A stretch of DNA of 64,000 nucleotides. It comes from Talaromyces rugulosus. Its lineage: Eukaryota > Ascomycota > Eurotiomycetes > Eurotiales > Trichocomaceae. The notes below the pieces were generated by a model. That model did not search any database, was not told the origin of the DNA, and saw only the letters and a list, made by a program, of their open reading frames with translations. A program made the translations under genes and the position numbers. The stretch is taken from the NCBI RefSeq assembly GCF_013368755.1, contig NC_049566.1:310001-374000 (forward strand). The letters are read 5' to 3'. This document shows, one piece after another, positions 35,640 to 47,880 of the stretch (its first letter is position 1; each line of letters begins with the position of its first letter).

Positions 35640-36828
35640 TCAAATAGTCTGTTTCAAAGACACGAACTCTGAGTTCTCAATTTTGCCTTTGAGAAACTCA
35701 TACATAGTAAAGGTGACTGCCTGGCCGGGAGCTACCCGCATGACGCGAGGTGTGATTCCCTTGTAAAAAGATCGGAAGCCTTCCTTCTGTAGTATATCAG
35801 TGGCAATTCTGGCCATGTGCGATAGACTGCTTTGTCCTGGCACCGGAGGGGTCTGCTGCAGCCGGGTCTTAATAGTGTCAATAGGAGCATTTGAAAACGG
35901 GCCCATCGCTCCCGATATCAGCCCAATTACAGTAGTCTGATATGACGGGAGCTCTCCCCTTTCACTATATTGTGGTTGTAAGCGCTGCAAGATAGACTTG
36001 AGCTCCGAATAGACGGTGAAGTTGGCAGCTTGGTTTGTGCCCTGGCGCAAAGCAGTCAGAGTCACACCGCGATAAAGAAACCCAACACCTTCCTGTCGAA
36101 CGATGGAGGAGATGGCATGAAAGGTGCTTCGATATTTCGGAACAATTTGCCCTGTAGGGCTTATGTGTGGAGCTTGGAGCTGGATTTTGACCACTTCAGT
36201 CGGGTTGACAACCGTCACGGCTTCAGTAACGCCAGCAGCCAGGCCAGCTAAAAGTCAAACAAAGTTAGAATGTTTTTTATTTCATATCGTTATTGTCCTG
36301 GGTGGAGTAAGTCATACCAATAAACGTCCCTTTCCTTGAAATTTCCATCGTCTGTCGGTCGGACAAGAGCCGTTTGTAGTATTCATATGAAGTAAACCGG
36401 ATTGCCATCTTGGGGATAATACCCCCTATGACAGCACCTAGACCTCTATATAAACCCAGAGGAGACTCATTTTTGATTATTTCGCCTGCAGTGCCAACCA
36501 TTCCTTTTGATGATAACTTCTCTCAATCAGTTTGCAGTTCACTGGGAAAACGGCGGTATTCCTTACCCCGAGTCCGGCTTTTCGCGACAACTGCATGCGG
36601 ACTTTTATGGTGTCTAGGAAGACAACAGGTTAGCTATCTTGACTATAGGAACATCACTAACATTACAGACTTACCAAGTGGATGACACGCAAGTACCTCA
36701 CTCATTCCTGCTCCTCCACCGGCTGGGTACGTTTAGTATTTGCTATCAAACGATAGAATAGTATACATACCGATCAGGGTTGTCGTCGCCGCTGTGGCTT
36801 TCTTTCCAGGACTACCTCGCTGAGACAT
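35640..36828 (-). CDS. Mitochondrial carrier, succinate-fumarate (Sfc1/AcuL)-like
   Basis: Five exons: 36828-36771, 36722-36675, 36613-36567, 36516-36318 and 36247-35640; 319 aa, normal for the family. The three mitochondrial-carrier repeats are visible through their signatures: a first PLDTIKVRMQ, a second PTEVVKIQLQ and a third PIDTIKTRLQ, each followed by a glycine-rich FLYRG or YRGLG element. The block GAVIGGIIPKMAIRFTSYEYYK matches the succinate-fumarate carrier subgroup needed for C2 growth. It would be an inner-membrane antiporter. The exon 4 acceptor at 36517 was chosen over a nearer AG because only it keeps the frame. Confidence 0.9.
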
Positions 36829-39324
36829 TTTTTTCTTGTATAGACTTCCCTTAGGAGTATTTTTCAGATTATAGTAAAGTATAATTCAAGAAATAACAAG
36901 GCTGAAGCATGGACAGTAGTACAGTAAAGAGAGGTGGTGAAGACGTGAAGGAAAATGATCAGTCCTGGATATGATGTGCCAGAGAAATAAAGCAACCTAC
37001 TGTATTTAGGGCACAAATAATTTCTAACCTCGCTGGAATTTGAGTGACAAGGGACAAGAAAAGCCAAGAGCTATGCACAATCAAATTATTAGACAAAATA
37101 ACGCAATGTGAAATGATCGATAAGGGCATCACCCCTATGCCCCGAAATGGATGTCCCTCCCTGGCCATCGGTGCTCATTGCAACCATCCTATTTTTAACA
37201 GACTTGCCAATACACCACATTGCGCGGGGCAGCTGGGCTTGGCTACAGATTATGTGCATGTTTCTTCCATCATGCGGGACCAACAATAATGCTCTGCTGA
37301 CGGTGTAATTACGGGGCATGTATTCGCAAACTAGGATAGTTGATGCCTATTACAGTACGCACTATCAAAGATATCCGTTCACCAAGGAAGGCTATAGTAG
37401 ACTGATCATCGTTGCCATGGATTGGCCAAGAGCAAATGCCTAGGTCGCCAAGGACTTGCCACGTAAACTGAGGGAGCAGAGCCTGTATGGCGAGCGCACA
37501 ATAACTAGTTTTGAAACATTGGAAAATCCCTCCACTTTACCATTTATTCGTTATGTGGCTATGCTCAAATGTTCCATTTTGTGTTGTATTGTGTTGTTCT
37601 TGTTTTACTTTTTTTTTTTTTGTTTTTTTCTCGGAGCCTGACGTTCGGCATGATTGACAGGGATAGGCCCCATTAGTTGCTTATTTTCGGGCATATACTG
37701 TTTCAGGCCGGTTATGCACATCCACATCCATCACGCTCTCAAACGTTCCTGCAGACGGTGGTACGTTTGAAAGCCGACTCTCTGTTATCGTCCTGGCTTG
37801 TATGTAAAGCCTAAGCTTATGCCGAGAGCTTGGCTAGAAGATATCAAGATATCTTAACGCGGATAATAAGCCTTGGCTTACATTGGCAACCTGGCAGTGC
37901 CCTAAGCACTAGACTCATTATTTAGACTTCGAGTTCCATATCCAGGCGCCAGCATCAATCCTTCTCCCTGCTTATCAATTTGCTAATCTCTCCACCGACG
38001 ATGATCAGTCCTTGGGTGTGGTGGATCCGACCCGGCCCGATCGACAGATCTGCCATGCCTAGCTGAGAAGACCTCGCCGGCCTTGTAGATAGATGTTGAC
38101 GAATGTGACCGTGGGCGGGCACTATTTTTGTAGGGACCATATCAATGGGAATCACCCGAATCGTGTTGCTTCTCGAAGCTGCTAATCCAGCTGGCAGGAA
38201 CGCCCGTGAGGCAACGGATGCCGCCCAAGCTTTGATTTACGGAGTATATATGTAACTTTTTAATCTATGTCGGCGTCTATCGGCAGACGTAGTATCTACG
38301 GACTTGGCAGATGCCGGATCCCAGTTCCACGTTGCAGTGTTGCACTGGTTGACCTTGTGTTGATTAAGATTGTATGGGATTGGTCCGGACATCTTGGGCT
38401 CGGCCATGCTGATTGATGTACATCGCATTGCATATGATGCTGGTTTCGGGACTCGGGATCTTCTTGTTCGGGAATTCTCGCGGCTTCTCAGAGCCAAGCA
38501 AGTGAAAACAATGCTTCTTGTAAGGATATGCAGTGTATCCGTGCTGCATGCAGGCTGCAGTAGGGTTGTTGGTTCTTCACACTAGAGTGAGACTCACCAA
38601 GGCCCTAGTAAACTAACTATGACATGTGGATTTTTGTTCTCCCTAGTACGGAGTACGGAGTACCATGGATATGAACTCTGGACACTGCGGATACAATCAC
38701 CCGCTCCACAAGTATGACCAGACCAAGCGGAAAGGGGGCGGAGGAGGGGGGTGGGCTTGGCAGATGCCAAGGGCTTTTGGTTTGCTACGTATCATAATTA
38801 CGATTACCGTATGTTCCGACAAAATTACTACATTTTGTGCTAACAAATCACATTCACAACGCTCAGCTCGTGTGTTCGGTGTGTTCGGTAGCGAGCTGAT
38901 CAATACTATCCCTGGGCTTCTGCAGGATAGTGAAGCATCGGGTATCTTTTACCGATGGCCGGCGGTTGGTTGCTGGGTTATCAGTTATTCCCTGTATTAA
39001 TTGAGCTGCCTGCATAGAGCCCTGTATTCCGTAGCAATTTACCCTTGATATGCCGGCATGCCGATGCCGAGCATGTCATGTCGCAGTGAGACAATTTTTA
39101 CTTCACGCCCTAGCCGCTCAATTTAAAATCTAAAGGAAAATGAAATCCTTATCCCCTTGTAAAAACATCATATCAACTCCAAATGTTTATCACTGAGTAT
39201 GAATCGGGTTGCAAGTATATTGCTCATTCTATACGTCTATTAAATCCAAAGTGGCTTATCTGAGATAAGCTTAAAACTCCAATAAAAACAAAGAAACAAT
39301 TTATCCAACACCTCTCAGAGACAC
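36829..39324. other. 2.5 kb gene-free stretch
   Basis: No coding frame above about 110 codons and none with recognisable features. Contains three copies of the TACGGAGTA motif (38238-38246, and two overlapping copies at 38647-38662), a T-rich run near 37610, and a G-rich run (38731-38752). Confidence 0.5.
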
Positions 39325-40392
39325 CTATGATCTATTGACCAATAGGGCATCGCTTCCACTGTTTTTGGCCAGCTGATTCAAGTTTTCCACCTCATCTGCG
39401 GTAAAAGGAATGCCCTCAACACGTCTGCACCTTTCCATGTCGCTAGCATTCTCACCAGGAGTTCGTATCCTCTCTACCCCAGCGGCCTTTTCACAAGACC
39501 GGACCTTTCCCAGTAAAGTATCCATTCGGTCCCCGAGGTTTTCCTTAGAATCCAAGAACATTTCAGGTTTGAACACCATGAACCAGTGTCCGACCCCTTG
39601 GGGCTCAGTAGTGTTTTTGTATTGATCGTTCACGCCCCCTGCAAACGATGATGCCGTCAACAAGCCTCCGAAAATGTCCATCATCATGGCAATGCCAGAC
39701 CCCTTCGGCCCACCAATCGGAAGCATGACACCCTTGAGGGCAGCTTCAGGATCGGTCGTCGGTTTTCCTTCCTCGTCAAGTGCGTAGCCCTCGGGAATAG
39801 ACTCGCCACGTCGGGCCGCCTTGCGAATCTTTCCTCGGGCTGCAACTGTCGGGCTCATGTCAAGCACGAAGTCACCTTCCTTGCCACCGGGAACACCCAC
39901 TGCAAGCGGGCTAGTTCCTAGTAAAGCCTCCTTTCCACCCCAGGGGGGCATTGCTCTCGACGCATTGGTGAATGCAATTGCAGCATACCCTTGCTGAATT
40001 GCGCGAAGCACATATCCAGCACCCATACCGTAATGGTTGCTATTCTTCACAGCCACCACGGCCAGGCCGTATATGCTAGCAATCTCAATACCCTTGTCGA
40101 TAGCCATGCAGCCGGCCACAAACCCGAAAGTGTTGCGGGCATTCAAGTGAGCCATGACTGGCGACTTCATGTCGAATTCTAGCTCCGGATTCGGGTCGAG
40201 AACGCCGCATTTAATGCGATCAATGTATCCGGACAGTCGATTGATACCGTGGGTGTCAACGCCGCGAAGGTCGGCCAGCACAAGAGACTCGGCCACCATG
40301 GCAGCACGGTCTAGGGGCACTCCATAGTTCTGAAGAATGGAGAGAGCAAAGATGTATGCTTGTTCGGAGGTGATTAGGACGGACTGCGTCAT
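39325..40392 (-). CDS. Malate/L-lactate dehydrogenase (Ldh2) family oxidoreductase
   Basis: Intronless, 355 aa, starting at ATG 40392. Ldh2-fold signatures: ESLVLADLRGVDTHGI near residue 35, the catalytic His of the family in HG, VVAVKNSNHYGMGAGYV near 120, FTNASRAMPPWGG, LGTSPLAVGVPG and DMSPTVAARGKI, and KGSGIAMMMDIFGGLL. The family uses NAD(P) without a Rossmann fold and oxidises 2-hydroxyacids (malate, lactate, sulfolactate, ureidoglycolate) or reduces cyclic imino acids. Cytosolic. Head to head with the D-isomer-type dehydrogenase 0.9 kb away, suggesting joint action on one 2-hydroxy/2-oxoacid. Confidence 0.9.
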   Translation of the reverse strand: MTQSVLITSEQAYIFALSILQNYGVPLDRAAMVAESLVLADLRGVDTHGINRLSGYIDRIKCGVLDPNPELEFDMKSPVMAHLNARNTFGFVAGCMAIDKGIEIASIYGLAVVAVKNSNHYGMGAGYVLRAIQQGYAAIAFTNASRAMPPWGGKEALLGTSPLAVGVPGGKEGDFVLDMSPTVAARGKIRKAARRGESIPEGYALDEEGKPTTDPEAALKGVMLPIGGPKGSGIAMMMDIFGGLLTASSFAGGVNDQYKNTTEPQGVGHWFMVFKPEMFLDSKENLGDRMDTLLGKVRSCEKAAGVERIRTPGENASDMERCRRVEGIPFTADEVENLNQLAKNSGSDALLVNRS

Positions 40393-41290
40393 TTTTTCCT
40401 CGCAGGTTGTAGTATAACGAATAAGTATGGTAGAGGACAAAAGACAGTCACAAATGAGAATTAATGGAGTATATGCTGTTGTTGGTTGGGTTTTCACAAG
40501 TTAGTTCGTGGGGATTCTTAAGAGCTTCAACGGGTATCAAATCACTTCCTTTAATGGCAAGTAGTCTACCTGTCATCCAAGCACCTCGTTATGAGGTATG
40601 CGGCTGCCTCAGCCGGACTAACTCGGAATTTTTATCACCTGTGGGTTACATCCAAATGCATGCCAATACTGTCTATTTTCTGGCTGTATTTCGTATATGC
40701 AATACGTTCTACGAAACCGGTACGTGGAGACTACAACAAGTTTTTGGGCTTCTCGCTTGGCAGTGGAAACGCAAGGGCTGGGCATTCGGAAAGTTTATGG
40801 TTGGAAGATCGTTTATATGCGACTTTTTTTGGAAATGCTCATGCAGTAGGGGTAGCATTAGGAGGTTGAAATGCACGGCCCAGGATTATGTGCATGCTGA
40901 TCAGCGATAGTTTCAAAGTTCGGAGTACGGAAAGGAGAACGTGGATCAATGCGAGGCTATGAAGAGGAAGATGTGCGTAGCGCCGTGGCAGGATTATCGA
41001 AACGTTCTCGTCAGATACGTTCTGCCTTAAGTGGGTACTCAGCCTGGGCAGTAACATCACCGATAATCATGGCTAGGGTTCTGGGCACGCTGAGAATTAT
41101 CTCTTGGCAAATCAATCCATGCAATCGTTGAATTTTTGGAACATCTGAGGTTCTCAGTGCTAATGGGGGGAGGATATAACTTGGGCTACTAATCCTTTTG
41201 TCTATCGGCTGTCTATGATCAGCCCTTAACTTCGAACTTCCTACAATATATTCGTCACTGAGACATAAAGATTTTCTTTTCATAATCAAA
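40393..41290. promoter_or_regulatory. Divergent promoter of the two hydroxyacid dehydrogenases
   Basis: A 0.9 kb non-coding region. A near copy of the TACGGAGTA motif (CGGAGTACGG) lies at 40921-40930. No supported ORF; the frame at 40464-40910 has no protein-like features. Confidence 0.45.
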
Positions 41291-42256
41291 ATGGGCTCTA
41301 TGCAAGAATTCACAATCTACATCGTGGACCCTTTCCACCCTGATGCTGTTCAACTTGTCCAGAACATTCCCTACGTTCGCGTCATTCTTCCCGATGACCC
41401 TCGCAAAGCAAACTGGCACGCTGATGCCGACGGCATCATGATCCGCTCTGACTCGAAACTCACCGAGGAAGACTTTGCGAAAGCCACTCGTCTTCGTGCG
41501 GTGGTTAAGCAGGGAGTTGGTGTTGACAACATCGATCTGGAGGGAGCAAAGAAGCACGGAATTGCTATACACAACACCCCCGCTCTGAACAGTGAAAGTG
41601 TTGCCGAGCTCTCCATGGCGCTCACTCTGACTCTCAGTCGCCGAGTGGCTGAAATCGACCGTGCAGTCCGCGGTGGTGAAACCGTTGTCCGGTCCAAGAT
41701 GCTGAGTACCAGCATGTTCCGTAAGACGGTGGGAGTCGTGGGAATGGGCAATATTGGCAAGATCATTGCCCAGAAATGGATTGGGGCATTTGAGTGCAAT
41801 GTTGTTGCATATGATCCCTACGCACCAGCCGACGCATGGAGTGATGTTGCCCACGTTCGTGTTTCGGAATTAGATGAATTGCTAAAAGTATCCGACGTCG
41901 TGACTCTACACGTTCCCCTCGTTAAGTCGACGCGGGGACTCATCGGGGCCCACGCGTTGGAGATTATGAAGGACACTGCTATCTTGGTCAACTGTGCCCG
42001 CGGCGGCGTTGTCGACGAAAAGGCACTGCTCGAAGGCCTCCGCAACAAGCAGATCGGCGGGGCCGCGCTCGACGTGATGGAAATCGAGCCACCAACGGTG
42101 GACGTCTACGGCGAGTATCTCAAATACGAAAACCTCATCATGACTCCCCACATCGGCGGAAGCACTAAGGAGAACCAAAGCCGAAGTGGCATGGCAGTGG
42201 CGGAGACCTTGATGGATGTGTTGGAGGGGCGAGAGGCTGGAGGAAAGTTGGTTTAA
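41291..42256 (+). CDS. D-isomer-specific 2-hydroxyacid dehydrogenase, PGDH-like
   Basis: Intronless, 321 aa. Catalytic and cofactor sites are intact: VKQGVGVDNIDL near residue 75, the Rossmann glycines in VVGMGNIGKI near 148, an acidic NAD-discriminating D in VVAYDPY, the Arg in NCARGGVVDE, the Glu in DVMEIEPP and the His in TPHIGGST. Such enzymes interconvert D-2-hydroxyacids and 2-oxoacids with NAD(H) in the cytosol; this short form resembles phosphoglycerate or sulfolactate dehydrogenases without the ACT domain. The Ldh2 partner is divergent and an MFS transporter lies downstream. Confidence 0.93.
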   Translation: MGSMQEFTIYIVDPFHPDAVQLVQNIPYVRVILPDDPRKANWHADADGIMIRSDSKLTEEDFAKATRLRAVVKQGVGVDNIDLEGAKKHGIAIHNTPALNSESVAELSMALTLTLSRRVAEIDRAVRGGETVVRSKMLSTSMFRKTVGVVGMGNIGKIIAQKWIGAFECNVVAYDPYAPADAWSDVAHVRVSELDELLKVSDVVTLHVPLVKSTRGLIGAHALEIMKDTAILVNCARGGVVDEKALLEGLRNKQIGGAALDVMEIEPPTVDVYGEYLKYENLIMTPHIGGSTKENQSRSGMAVAETLMDVLEGREAGGKLV

Positions 42257-43714
42257 TAGACTTTCTGGGTATTTATTTAGACTAGCAGTTATGATTGTAT
42301 ATAGTTTTGACTTTATTTGCTGAATTCTCATGCATTTTCCTATATTTCTTATATTTCCGATCTCCCCCATACGTCCTATATTTCCGCTGGCGGACTTCCA
42401 CTGCATTTACGCTGAAATATGAAAGCCGGATACGTAGTCATACTACGTACACATCTTCCCATATCCTTTCCTTATCAGAAGCCAAGAATTCGCCCAGCTT
42501 TTCTTCACTGATTCCTATTTTCGGTCCGATACTACTATTGTGGGCATGGCCTCACAGCCCAAGGCCGAAGAATCTTCGCCAAGGGCGGAGCCATTGCCAA
42601 GAGCGATCGACATCCCAGTATCTTTTGCAACGGGTCCCGATTTGTGGCGTGATAGACGCCTTGGCATTTCACCATCAAGACAACCAGGGCCAGGCGCAGC
42701 AGGTTGACTTAACCTGTCAGACCAACACTTGGCGGCTTTATATCGGTAGGCTACACTACTCAAAGACCTTTTGTATTTTGCCGATAACGGCTAGCCGCCT
42801 CAAGGAGGAAGGAAGTCGGAAGAATACCAAGACCCTGAGTTGTTGTGACCTACCGAAAGAGGAAATTTTCGTCTCACCGGCGCCAATGCAGCCTCGAATT
42901 GATCACATCAGCCGTTGCCAGGGGGGTTGCCAGGATAGTCAGACTCATGTGAGAACGCAAAAGCATAAGCAGAAAGAACAGCGCAGCAGTACTGCAGATT
43001 ATCAGCGAAGCCGACCCTTCTCGGCCCGATCCCTGATCTCCCTGGTCATCCCTGATCGTCGTTCCGAGCAGGTTATACGTATTGTGATACGGCCTGCCCG
43101 CCTACTACTAGCCTGGATGCCCGTTATCCACCCATCCCTCCTCGCTAGCTAAACTGCCGCAGATCATGCATAATCGTATTATTACAAGTACTGTTCCTTA
43201 CATACAATCAATGCCGAGCCCGGTCTCCAATTTGCCGAGGCTGCCGAGACTTTAGTTGGCCCACGTTCCTTCGGATATCTGCACAAAGCACGCGTTTCCG
43301 GCCTAAATGGGCCGTGGGTCTCCCGGGACATCCCCGTACCCTAATGTTACACGACTAGATGTAATAATAGATGTACGGAGTATTACTGCACAGTCAAGGA
43401 TTGTTGGTGCTTACTGATAAGAATTGCCAAGGCTGGACTGTATAGCGATACTGGCGGTGCTGGCGTCACTCATCACTTGGTAGTTGTCGATCGTGAGGGA
43501 AATCCTCAATTTTTTTCTCTGCCAAGCATTGAGTAAAGTAATTCCATTTCGCGCTGTGTCCTGCCTGGATCATGTCAGGTTGAAGTCGGGTAGCCAGACC
43601 TACATATTCTTTCCTGTCTACATGAGAGTTATTCTGCATTTGTTTATTTCTCATTAAGGGGGTGAAACAATTACTTCATCATTTCCTCAGTTCATTGCAG
43701 ACCAAAACAAAGAA
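42257..43714. other. 1.5 kb intergenic region upstream of the MFS gene
   Basis: A 285-codon frame at 42295-43152 has no domain features and a skewed composition and is not called. One TACGGAGTA motif lies at 43374-43382. Confidence 0.5.
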
Positions 43715-45700
43715 ATGGCGCTCAGCAAGAGTGAGAATGATTCTCCCACGCCTGTCGTGAATCATGATGGCGACACCAAAGCTCCAGCTACACTGGAGAC
43801 CTTCAAAGACCAGCAGGCCAATATCCTGCCTCACAAGAAGCTAATGGTTGTCTTTCCAGTCATTGCTCTGGCGCAGATGATCTCCTACCTAGATCAAACC
43901 TCTGTATCAACCGCCGTGCCATCTATTGGAGCCGCATTGAACATGGGGCCGTCAATTTCATGGGTGCCAACTTGCTTTTTGGTCGCCAGTACCAGTATCC
44001 AGCTGATAAATGGCCGGCTGAGTGACATTGTTGGCCGAAAGCCATTGCTTCTGACGTGTATGGGGATCCTGGCAGTCGCGGATCTCTGTGCTGGTTTCTC
44101 GACCTCGCCTGGCATGTTATTTACCTTTCGAACGATAGCTGGTCTGGGAGGAGGGGCAATGTAAGAGTCCTATATCCAAAAAAAACAGTGGCATGGAATA
44201 TTATGCTAATTAATTGATAGTACCGCTCTAGTAATGATTGTTGCAAGCGATATCACCACGTTAGAACAACGAGGAAAATACAACGGCTTCATTGGCGCCA
44301 TGGTCGGTCTAGGAAACGGCATCGGGCCGCTCATCGGGGGCGCGCTGACACAAAAGGCTTCCTGGAGATGGTGTTTTTGGTTCATCTCCCCAGTTATTGT
44401 GGCCGTCATGGTGCTGATTGCAATTGTCATTCCTCCTTCAAATGTCCGTGGCAAGGCAGGAGCGAAGGTGCGAATGATTGATTGGTTGGGTCTGTTTATC
44501 AACATCGCCGCTGTAGTTTTGATACTGGTAAGCTCGTTCTTACAAGCACGATCATAAGTCTCGGTCTGACTATTTCACAGATCCCCATCTCCGAAGGTGG
44601 CTCGATATATCCATGGAAGAGCCCCCTCGTCATCGCCACGTTGGTCATTGGTGCTCTTCTAATTCCTGCGTTTGTCTTTGTGGAATGGAAAATTGCCAAA
44701 CTACCGATGATGCCGAGTAAGTTGATGAATCAAGACAGTGACAACCAGAAAGCTAACGGCAGTTCCTAAGTTCGTCTTTTCCAAAGTGACATGTCCGCCA
44801 ACCTAGTCCTCATCCAAGGAACCCTTCACGGTGTTGTCTATTGGGCAAACCTATATTACGTACCATTGTACTTGCAGAACGTACGTGGCTATAATCCGAT
44901 CATGTCTGGAGTCATCATCCTTCCAATGGTTGCTTCGCATGGAGTCGGGTCATTGGTCTCTGGGCAGATTATTTCGCGGACAGGACACTATAACCCGACA
45001 ATCATCACGTCCAATCTAATATGGACAATTGGAGCTGCTCTGCAAACTATATACACCAGAACTACACCGGTGTGGGCCATCTGTGTCATCGGATTCCTCC
45101 AGGGAGTGGGGATTGGAGGTGCATTCCAACGTAAGTTTTCTCTCTAAGAGGAAATACTAGTTTAAGATCCATTCACTGACGTCTCAATAGCCGGTTTGGT
45201 CGCGTTACTAGCCCACTCAAGAAAGGCAGACCGTGCTGTGGCCAACTCTCTTCGTAACTTCTTGCGTATCATGGGGGGTTCAGTTGGGTTGACCAGTATG
45301 TTATGTCCGATATTAATCAAATTGTCTACAAGCTAACCAATTTTCGAATCTAGTCTCCGGAGCAATCCTCAACAACGTTATGAAAGACAAACTAAGCAGC
45401 TTCCTATCGTCAGAGACCATTGGTCAAATCACCTCGTCTTCCTACGCCATGGAATCTATGAATCTCTCCACAACCCAGACTGAAAAGGTGCTGGATGCAT
45501 ATATGAGCGGCATGCATGACATTTTTGTTATGTACGCACCTATAATCGGTATCTGTTTCATCTGCGCGGTCTTGATTAAGGACGAAGGTGTTGCAGAGAA
45601 AGACGCGAACCAGCAACCGCCGGCTCCAAAATCAGAACAAAGCGTGGAGAGCAGTGACCGAGTTGTAATGAGCCCAGAGGTTCGGGAGGAGAAAGTTTGA
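43715..45700 (+). CDS. MFS transporter, DHA2 14-TM type
   Basis: Six exons: 43715-44160, 44221-44527, 44581-44716, 44771-45130, 45191-45295 and 45354-45700; 566 aa. Motifs: LDQTSVSTAVPSIG in TM1, the loop NGRLSDIVGRKPLL (motif A), and a GLGNGIGPLIGGALT stretch in TM5 (motif C) that marks drug:H+ antiporters. N- and C-termini are polar cytoplasmic tails. The exon 4 acceptor at 44769 was chosen because it alone gives MMPIRLFQSDMS, a standard family junction. It is a plasma-membrane exporter, or possibly an acid/anion uptake system. Proximity to the two hydroxyacid dehydrogenases suggests a related substrate. Confidence 0.9.
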
Positions 45701-46454
45701 ACAAAATTGTCTTGAGTTTAAAATCCAAGTCGGCCAGCTCTTCGATGTTGCGGCAACCGTGATTACTACTGACGAACCAGTTTCCTTCGTGAACATTTGA
45801 ACATGGAGGCTCGTCACGTTTTCAAAATCAGTGCTGGTAGAGTTGATAACTTGAACCTACATATATGATGAAATGAGACTAGATATAGCGTAGACCGCCG
45901 CGGTGTTCCGTGGAGAAGGCATCCTGGCTTGCAAGAATCTGTCACAGTATCTCTTTAAATATAGGCCATGTGTTGGAATTTGACATTACCGATATCGAGA
46001 ATGCTGAAGGTGCAAAAGCATTAACATTTCTAGGACATATAATTCCCTATACAGATTATTCATTTCATTGCCATCCCTAAGGAAATACGTACGTATACGC
46101 AGAAATACTCATTTCACGCCTTTAGCGATACTTCAACCTAACAATTTTTTTAAATGTTTCCAATCTTTCCATGTAGTCAATAAAAGCAGTTTTTAGCTAC
46201 ATACATGTCTAGTACACAGCACAGACGCGTGTATCCATCAATTGCTATTAGATGTCAACTTAAAGCATTTTAGCGCAATGTTTGTACGTTGAATGTGTAG
46301 AATATTGACATTCCTTGATTCTTGATGCAAATGAGTATTAGGAATCCGCGGTCGAGACAATTCACCAGTTAAGCGAGCAGTTTAGCCTCAATTATAAGGC
46401 ACCTGGGCTATTGGTCAACTTGTCTTTATACACAGTCACATGTTATGATTCATA
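45701..46454. other. AT-rich 0.75 kb intergenic stretch
   Basis: No gene recognised. Confidence 0.5.
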
Positions 46455-46649
46455 ATGTCCACTACTCAAACTTATGTATGCAACATGACCATCTCAAACT
46501 TGAATAATGGTGAAGTTACCTTCAAATGTTGTATATATCAGAGCAAAGAAACCCAAGGTGGCTTCGCCTCAAAGTTAGAGCCCTCTTCAAATGTTCCTGT
46601 GATAATTACCGCTAAAAGCAGTTTTTGTTTGCACATTCAAATTAAGTAA
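46455..46649 (+). CDS. Possible small protein, 64 aa
   Basis: A short frame preceded by a TATA-like TTATAAGG about 60 bp upstream. It reads like a small beta-rich domain (MTISNLNNGEVTFKCCIY, then GGFASKLEPSS and VIITAKSSFCLHI) with three Cys, and ends beside a GTAAGT that could be a donor to an exon I could not place. No family recognised; it may be a partial gene. Confidence 0.35.
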   Translation: MSTTQTYVCNMTISNLNNGEVTFKCCIYQSKETQGGFASKLEPSSNVPVIITAKSSFCLHIQIK

Positions 46650-47880
46650 GTCACAGGTCATGTCTCAAGTGTTTACAACTATTGAATGGCAACTGTCAAT
46701 GCATCGTGGTCTATCGCGTGTGTGGACGGACGCAAGGGATGGCCACCTTTGACCCCCGCTTGTCATGGCAACATTGCAGCGGTGATGTGGAGATTAACTC
46801 CTGTCTATATTGTTTGTCCTTCGATTGGTTTCATGACCTCGCTACTTGGGTTGTAATCGGATCCACACTGTAACATGGAGACATGGAGATGGTTTGTTTC
46901 TTTTGATATCGCGCAAAGGGATTCGGCGTTATGATGACGATGACTACAATTATCAATGAGCAAGAATGGCTGCGGGACACGACGATCCATTGCAATGAAA
47001 GAGGGCTGCGACGTGCGGAGAGGCTATGACGCAAAGGAATGCTACCTGGAGTTTGCTGCCCTAGGCACCAAATTGGCAAACTTGACAGGTCACACAGTCT
47101 ACAGGTCCTGGCCGAAAGCCCATCGTAAGTTGTCATGTCACAACCGCTACCAAAAAAGCAGCTTCTTCATAATGCCCAGAATGAACAGGGTACTGCCATG
47201 ACGTCGATTGTTGGCAGACGACAGCGGCTCGTCCCGTGAAGACACTGGAAAGAGGACGAGATGATCGCAAACCGGACGCTTCTGATTTGCGGTGTTTAGA
47301 GTGGGTCCGGGACGGGAGCCCCGCCAGTCGAGCCTTTGCGCGGCCATGGTTGGATCGGTTGGTTCGTGCGACCCGATACATCACAGCCCGTAGTCCCGGA
47401 ACACCAATCAGAAGATATAATAAGCAATAAGACCCATATATATCCCTTGCACTAGTCAATCAGAGCCGAGAAGGTTCTTCCAGGGGGCCAATCACCAGCG
47501 GTCCAGCAGTTCCAAAGCGGGACGATCCGTAAAATCCACGCTACTCATTGGCCATTAACCCCGCAGTGGGCCGGCCCAATCTTGGGAAGCTCAGATCGAC
47601 GAACCTCCCCGGGCAGCAGGCCGCATGATTGGGCTATGACGCCTGCCATCTTGGCCTGAGCTCATCCCTAGCGGTGAAACGCAGCTGCAGCGCTGCTCGA
47701 CTATCGACGACCGGGCTTTCGCGAGTTCAAGAGGCTGGCTGATCCCGGCTGGGAGCTCTCGAGCTCCCTTATTAGCTTTAGCTGCCTCTCGACTGTGAAG
47801 ATTTTTCCAAGCTGTCGTTTGCCTTTCCATTCTTCATCCCTGTACTGCAACCGTAGAGAGGATTTTTTTTATTAAAAAAA
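46650..47880. other. 1.2 kb region upstream of the P450 gene
   Basis: No supported ORF. A TATATAT/TATAA-rich segment near 47418-47444 lies far upstream of the P450 ATG. An A/T homopolymer block at 47860-47880 abuts the start codon. Confidence 0.45.

Noticed and set aside
42295..43152. 285-codon plus-strand frame downstream of the D-isomer dehydrogenase
   Set aside because: Composition is erratic, no domain or hydrophobic pattern is visible, and it begins inside the likely 3' UTR of the upstream gene; probably a chance frame.
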